Shown one piece after another: positions 54,328 to 60,000 of a DNA stretch of 60,000 nt; the stretch's first letter is position 1; each line of letters opens with the position of its first letter. The position numbers and the translations under genes are program-made. Source of the stretch: Takakia lepidozioides (lineage: Eukaryota; Streptophyta; Takakiopsida; Takakiales; Takakiaceae). The stretch covers positions 41,275,053-41,335,052 of the forward strand of contig CM060732.1 of NCBI GenBank assembly GCA_030704615.1, in the 5' to 3' direction. Under the pieces are notes generated by a model that was not told the origin of the DNA, did no database searches, and saw only the letters and a list, made by a program, of their open reading frames with translations.

Positions 54328-57300
54328 TCAACCTGGCAACTTGACTATGGTGTGCTTGCGATCTGGTCCAAATGACTGCAGTCAAACCCCACATAGCGAT
54401 CAGTGAAAGCCTCGAACCCTACTACTAACTTGCAGTGACGCAATGAAGGTTGTAGCATAAAAGAACTGCAGCCTGCAGTTTGTCTTTAAGAATGTAGTAT
54501 GCTACCATAAAAATCTTCCGTGTGTTCATCTGTAGCAAGCCCTCTCACTGGTATGCCCAATTCACTGACATGAAACCTTTAAACATTTGCAGTTGAGAGA
54601 AGGAAAAAGATCCAGTAATAGACGATCACTCTTAACGCCACCCACAATGTTGACATGCTAAAACCACAGGAATTGGATAAAAAGGCACCTCAGCGCCAAG
54701 ACCTTTCACCCAGACATTACTGTAGAGCTCCGATGGATCGGGTTGTGGGCTCTCCTGCACAGCAGCATAGGCAACACTGTTAAGACATACTTTACAAGAT
54801 AGAATTCTTATAATCTCTTCTCTTACATTTCCTTTTTGGTGGCACAAGCCAATGAGAGATGAGGAGCCAGACCTTGGCTTTCACCAGTGCGTCATCCACT
54901 TCCTTCTTGGCTTCTTTCTCGATATTCTGCCACCCCATAATAGATACCTGTTTAATATTGGGCAACCATCCCTCCATTTCATGTTCATCCTAACAGCGAC
55001 ATTCACTTGTTTACCATGTTGGGAATAGATTGTCAAGGGAATACTGGTATGTAATCCATAAGCCCGAAAGCCTGAATTCAAACCCTCTCGTGGAACAGCA
55101 CCATGGAACAGCATTTTGTTTAAGACAACATGTTCAGACAGCACCATAGGCAAGCCATGTAAAGAAAGGAATAATGAAACAGAATGGAAGTAAACCTTAA
55201 GCTCTGCAACTGTGGCAATCTTGTGGTGCACCAACAATTTCCTTATTCTCTCAATTGGATCCCGTTCCTGTTCATCACACAAACAATAATTCAGGTCTCA
55301 AAAGAGAAAGAAGGTGGGGCCCTCTAAGGGATCTCACAAAACTGAAAGGGTGTAGAAGAGACTGGGGCAGGTCAGTACTATCAGGGCTGCCAGCTACTCA
55401 ACTGACAGCCACCACGGACAATCTTAAGCATATTTCTAAACTTAGCATTTAGAAAAACCAGGAAGAAACTCTCAAGCCCACTGCCAACACCAGACCCTGT
55501 TGTATTCAATAACAAAGCCTGTGAGTCAAAATCCACAAAGAGGCAAAAATATGAGTTTTTAGACAGACCTGCCGAACGCCAGAGATCTCATCACGGGTTC
55601 GATAGGTGCTGCCTGGATCAGACATGGAGTGCCCATGGTAACGATATGTATCAAACTCCAGCACCTTCACACTCAAATTTGGTCCATAACTAAACAGCAT
55701 ACAGCATTCAGAATGATAAAATTCAGGACCATGAAATGAATAAAGTACTATAAAATAGAATACAACAGCAAATATCCCACCATACAGGAATTAATCAAGG
55801 TTCCATCTTAATCTGAAGACAAGCACTTGTTGAGGTTTGTCTTAGCAATGAAGACACAGCCTTACAATGAGAGCTAAGAGATGCCATTGGTGGCTTCTGT
55901 TTCCAGTCGAAGATGAGGTGGGAAAGAATACAGGGAGAAGTGGCTCACAAAAGGACCATTCTTCAGAGCATACTTCTTAGCATACGAAACAGCTTGCTTC
56001 ACTGCCAAGCAGTCCATGCCATCCACCTGCTCCATCAACCCATGCCATAACCACCAAAGGACCATTTTGCAGTCACTGAGAACACACTGCAGCAAATATC
56101 ACTAGCACTGGAACAAAACAGCGGCTGCACTAAGGACACATGTTAAACAGCTCTATTTAGGTACAGGGTTATCGAAACACATTATTGAATGAGAGTGCTA
56201 CAGCAAGACCAACAAACTGTCCAGTAGTGCGGGGGCCTTGGACAAAACTACCAGCTTTGACAGGGCACAAAAGGGGAGAAGATAGTAGGGAGAGGGGTAA
56301 AATAAAGAAAAAGGATAGCAACAAGTTATATGGGAAAGGAAGGTCAAACTCAGCCCTATAATGAATGAAGACATTAAATTGGCCTTGGGTAATCAATCGA
56401 AAACAATCAATGCAAAGTTGTGTGCAGTAATTATGGATAGGTAGAACCTTAAGGCCAGGCACGTAGTCTCCACGCGTGTAATATTCAGGGCTCTTAGCTG
56501 ACCGCCACTCAGCTGTACCCATTCCATCTGCATCACATCACCACGTCACAGTCTTTGGGGTTGGGTCAAAGAATTCCCCAGAACATGCGGAAACCTCTTG
56601 AGACATGTTGCACAGCAATCACAGAAGACACTAAGTGCCAAATCCTACATTGTCATCACATACAACTTAACTGGAGAGTGGTTTGCAGTTCAATTGTCTG
56701 GTACACTACCACCATCACCCATGAAGCCAAAACAATTACTGTGCCAACCACTATGAAGGCTGTGACCTATAGAAGTATCTAAGTATGTGACAGGAGGACG
56801 GAGGGAGAAAAGGGTGGAACCTCTCAACCTCTCTTTCAGCCCCAATCCCGGAATCCTCTCCCTCTTCACACAGACTTTCCAAACAACTGTGGCACAGGTT
56901 CGAATGAAAGTTGTCTAAAATCATAGCATTACTTTATCAAGAATATGGAAACTTCATGGAGGTATCTTCAAGGGGCTGAATTCTAATTCAAGCTAATAAG
57001 AATCAGCCAAGAATGTGGCATGTATGTGCGAACAAGATAAAATGGGGGTCACGTTGGGACCCCTGATACTCACAGTGATTATTCTCACAAACGTAGATCA
57101 CCGGCAAGCTCCAAAGAGCCGCTATATTCATGGCCTCAAATAATTGGCCCTGATTGGCAGCACCATCTCCATACAAAGACATTGTTACACCTTCCACCTT
57201 CAAGTACTTCTGAGCAAATGCAAGACCCGCACCCAAGGGCGTCTGCGCACCAACAATACCATTACCCCCGAAAAACCCATTCTTCTTATTATACATGTGC

Positions 57301-57788
57301 ATTGACCCTCCTTTTCCTTGAGAGCAGCCACCCTTGCGGCCCATAAGCTCTGAGAAAACCTCCAGCACTGTGCCCCCTCTCCCCAAGTGCGTACAGTGGT
57401 CCCTGTAAGCCGTAATAATGCAGTCCTTTTTGTTCAATGCCGCCTCCATCCCCACGCACACCGCCTCCTGCCCATCATACAGATGACAGAACCCTCGAAT
57501 GAATTTGGACTTATAGAGAGAGTCAGCCGCAATCTCCATGCGTCGCATGACGAACATTGACCGGAAGAAATTCATCAGCTCCTTGGACGATGTCTGCACT
57601 GACAAAGAAGGAGGGTCACACTTGTGTGCCTTAAAGGGGACAGGCACCTCAATTGTGATAGAATCCGAACTAAAGGCTCTTTGCCAAATGCTGGAAATGG
57701 GGGTCAGAGAGGCAGCGGAAGAAGACGCGGCTTGAAACCCATGAGGGCAAAGCAGCTTGTGGCTCCTTCTCCATAATTGCTGCGCCAT
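54328..57788 (-). CDS. Mitochondrial pyruvate dehydrogenase E1 component subunit alpha, 8 exons, 402 aa
   Basis: Thiamine-diphosphate-dependent subunit that decarboxylates pyruvate at the entry to the citric acid cycle, working as an alpha2-beta2 heterotetramer. Exons (coding order): 57,788-57,074, 56,527-56,448, 56,026-55,949, 55,664-55,569, 55,267-55,196, 54,926-54,873, 54,754-54,689 and 54,375-54,328. A mitochondrial presequence is visible ([14 protein letters not shown], Arg/Ser-rich). Conserved blocks are [55 protein letters not shown]-like, [20 protein letters not shown] (ThDP-Mg motif), [40 protein letters not shown] (phospho-loop) and [14 protein letters not shown]. Exon 8 gives [15 protein letters not shown]. 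The start is the ATG before the presequence; the frame remains open 40 codons upstream but without family match. Confidence 0.95.
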
Positions 57789-58045
57789 GACTGTGGAGAG
57801 ATTGTGAGGAAGCACCAACAGATGAGGAAAGGAAGGCAAGTGGCAGAGGAAGGCAGGTAGTTGTAAGGTGAAGAGGCCCCACCCCACAGCATTTGTGGGA
57901 TGAATCACTGAGCTATCAGTGCACGTGTAGATGAATATAGGCTGACTTTAGGATGTATGAAGCTCCGACTGGATGACAGACTGCCAAGGAAGAGTCCCCA
58001 AGAAAGCGGGCGAGGTGACTTGGCAAGGGAGGGGGAAGCAGACGG
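57789..58045. promoter_or_regulatory. Divergent promoter between PDH E1-alpha and the LHW-like gene
   Basis: Only 257 bp separate the two start codons, which face away from each other. It must hold both 5' leaders. I see no clear TATA box for either gene. GC content is moderate. Confidence 0.6.
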
Positions 58046-60000
58046 ATGGCCATGGTGCTGCACCGGACCTTGCGAGGGCTGTGTTTCAAGACAGGATGGA
58101 CATACGCTGTGTTTTGGAAACTGAAGCGTCGAAATCGCATGTGGGTTCCTCCTACTTGGGGCTTTTCCTCCCGGTCTGGGTGTTTGTTTTCCAGATTTAT
58201 GCACATGAAGCTGCCTGCTGCCTGTGCTGGTCTCGTTGCATTTTTGTTGTGAAGTCCTTTTGTTTGGCGAGTTCATGTATCGCCTCTTTGTTCCCTAGGA
58301 GGTTTCCAGTGTCATTCTCGCTAAGTGCGACGCAGGTTCTTTGCTCCGAGGTTGTGGGGACATGTAGGTTATTCAGGCACAGGACGAGCTGAGGACAAGT
58401 TGATTTGTTTCAGTGACGGGGCGGTAAGTGCTGGTTGGATGGACTTGCTGGAATGGCGAGGCATCGCGTAGCTTTTCTGGATAGGGTCGAGCTTATTGGA
58501 CTCTCGCAGCTGAGTATTGGTTGGGTTCCATTTTCTGTTTAGCTGGTATCCACGAACAGCAGGGTGTAACCGTCTCAATCCAGCATTTGGGAAGGATTGT
58601 TTGTAGCAGCCCGGTGTTGGGTGGGCAACGCCCATTTTGGCAGTCCATTGTTGTTGTCCCTTGGAAAGTTTGGGAAGGAATGTTGAGAGACTCTCTTACA
58701 ACGATGGTTTCCATAGAAGAAGGGTAGCTGGACCACTTCTATCTCAGTCATGAGAGTCCCGGACAGCACTCCCTCGTTCAATACTGCGGTCCATACAAGA
58801 GAACAATTCAGGTCTTCTTGGCAATATGTGGATATCAGTTGTTTTCAAATTAAAGGCTTTCAGTTGACATTACAGTGTCCCTAAAAGCTATCTGAGTTCC
58901 GAGAAGGTACCTCTAGTCAAATCTAAAATCTCTCTTTTGTACAAGCTCTCTCTTGGCATAAACTCCGAGCCTTCCTGTTTTGGTTTGATGTAAGGAAGGT
59001 CTTGTGCAATTACTTATAGTGTTTGTTATTGGATATCTCTGAAAGCCAGATGTGTTATCTGATTTCTTTTTTTTTATTGGTGATACCCGTGTGTGAGGTA
59101 GCTTCATTGCAGTCAGCTTGTGCATTGTACATCACAAAAGATCACAAAAAGATCACAAAAACATAGCGAGAAGTATCATGGTTCAAGTTTTGCTTAGCTG
59201 AACCATTTAAAGAAGCTCTTGGTTGTCAGGTAATCACCGCTTTGTGATGTCTATCAATGGTCTCAGTTGTCCCAAGCAGCTGCATGGTAGGTAGGCTAGC
59301 AGGAATTACTAAAGTCTCCGTCCTTTTGCCTATGACAATTACTTTCTTCTGACTGTCTCAGGGTGCTGACTTGGGAGGATGGATATTACGAGTATCCAAA
59401 GTTGCCTGTAATGGAGTCGTCACCCCTCTTGGAAGGATCCCATGCCCTGCTTCCAGGTGGCCAATATCCTCCAGGGGAAGGTGCAGATCATCTCATGGGA
59501 GGGGCAGCTGCAGCAGAAGATCGCATTGGCCTAGCTGTCGCCAAGATGTCGTATCATGTCTACTCTTTGGGGGAAGGGTATGGGTTGCTTCATGTTCCCC
59601 TAGCAAGCATTGTTTGTCTAGGGCAGCTTACAGTTTTCTTCTATCAAACTTTATTTTTGTCCTGGTTCCTATGTTTTCATCTTGAAACGCTCTTCTTTAC
59701 CTTGGATGTGGCTATCTCATTATCTTTCGTTATATCTCAATTGTGTTCATAGTGTACTAGGCTCTCACAATGACGGTTTGTTCTTAATAGTGTCATTTAT
59801 TTTATTAACACAACAGTTTAAGCAAGATACTTACCCACATGCAGTGATGCAGAGACTCCTAAAGCGATGACAAAGGAATTTGAGTTGTAGCAGTCAATGC
59901 ATAAAATCATGTAAATTTGCTAGCCGCTACTTTGGCTTTAGTCTACAGGAGATTATCAGCAGTTGTTGTGTGAAGGTATGATCAGAAATCATGGAATTGA
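58046..60000 (+). CDS. LHW-type bHLH transcription factor, N-terminal part (runs off the window)
   Basis: bHLH-MYC_N domain protein related to LONESOME HIGHWAY, a nuclear factor that with TMO5-type partners controls vascular cell divisions in flowering plants. Exon 1 (58,046-58,140) reads MAMVLHRTLRGLCFKTGWTY then AVFWKLKRRNRM, the hallmark of the N-terminal domain. Exon 2 (59,362-59,577) continues VLTWEDGYYEYPKLPVMESS and ends RIGLAVAKMSYHVYSLGEG before a GT donor. Split-codon phases fit (AT|G and GG|). The following exons, including the bHLH region near the C-terminus, lie beyond 60,000. Intron 1 is 1,221 bp. The function in this lineage is inferred from the family only. Confidence 0.85.

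Noticed and set aside
54632-54688. C-terminal tail [12 protein letters not shown] as the end of PDH E1-alpha
   Set aside because: A GT donor after GAG and an exon at 54,375-54,328 encoding the family ending make this tail intronic.
1-60000. CRISPR arrays, bacterial operons, rRNA genes
   Set aside because: No regularly spaced identical repeats, and all recognisable genes are spliced plant genes or transposons.

Overview
The window is nuclear DNA of a green plant (streptophyte). It holds four intron-aware plant genes and part of a fifth, separated by long transposon-filled gaps. The named host families are plant-type: a secreted purple acid phosphatase, a chloroplast DAD1-like/PLA1-I lipase, an NECAP endocytic adaptor, the mitochondrial pyruvate dehydrogenase E1-alpha subunit, and the start of a LHW-type bHLH transcription factor. 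Introns are a few hundred bp to about 1.2 kb. The species cannot be fixed from the sequence. The mix of repeats looks more like a charophyte or a non-seed plant than a flowering plant, but that is an impression.

Layout. 1-13,181: a large, decayed CACTA (En/Spm) transposon complex whose left end lies outside the window and whose right terminus is visible at 13,181. It carries a tnp2 transposase gene split into two oppositely oriented halves, an unrecognised partner gene split the same way, a second charged tnpA-like gene, and an embedded LINE relic with a duplicated C-terminal part. 13,182-13,745: the ORF1 relic of a second LINE family, into which the CACTA element jumped. 13,800-22,300: gene-free DNA rich in short elements: a tRNA-derived SINE family, a TA-flanked MITE, a GAGCATCTCC-ended MITE, GGGTCC-rich repeats, a 185-bp repeat pair and an isolated retroelement promoter. 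22,685-27,366: a possible small ORF and the acid phosphatase gene. 29,476-38,780: a long LINE with its own promoter, ORF1, endonuclease, reverse transcriptase and an unusual C-terminal domain. It carries frameshifts and an internal inversion of about 1.2 kb. 38,800-42,400: AT-rich DNA with SINE pieces and an isolated, foreign-looking ORF. 42,422-44,023: the intronless lipase gene (minus). 46,296-46,420: a long foldback that could be a small-RNA precursor. 48,441-51,531: NECAP (plus). 54,328-57,788: PDH E1-alpha (minus). 58,046 to the window end: the LHW-like gene (plus), divergent from PDH with 257 bp between the start codons.

The host genes are not an operon or pathway cluster; they serve phosphate scavenging, plastid lipid release, clathrin coat assembly, mitochondrial carbon entry and transcription. 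The most unusual material is in the transposons. Both large elements have internal inversions that split their genes. The long LINE has a promoter with paired TTCTAGAA palindromes ahead of a TATA box, and a C-terminal segment that may derive from a PCIF1-type methyltransferase.
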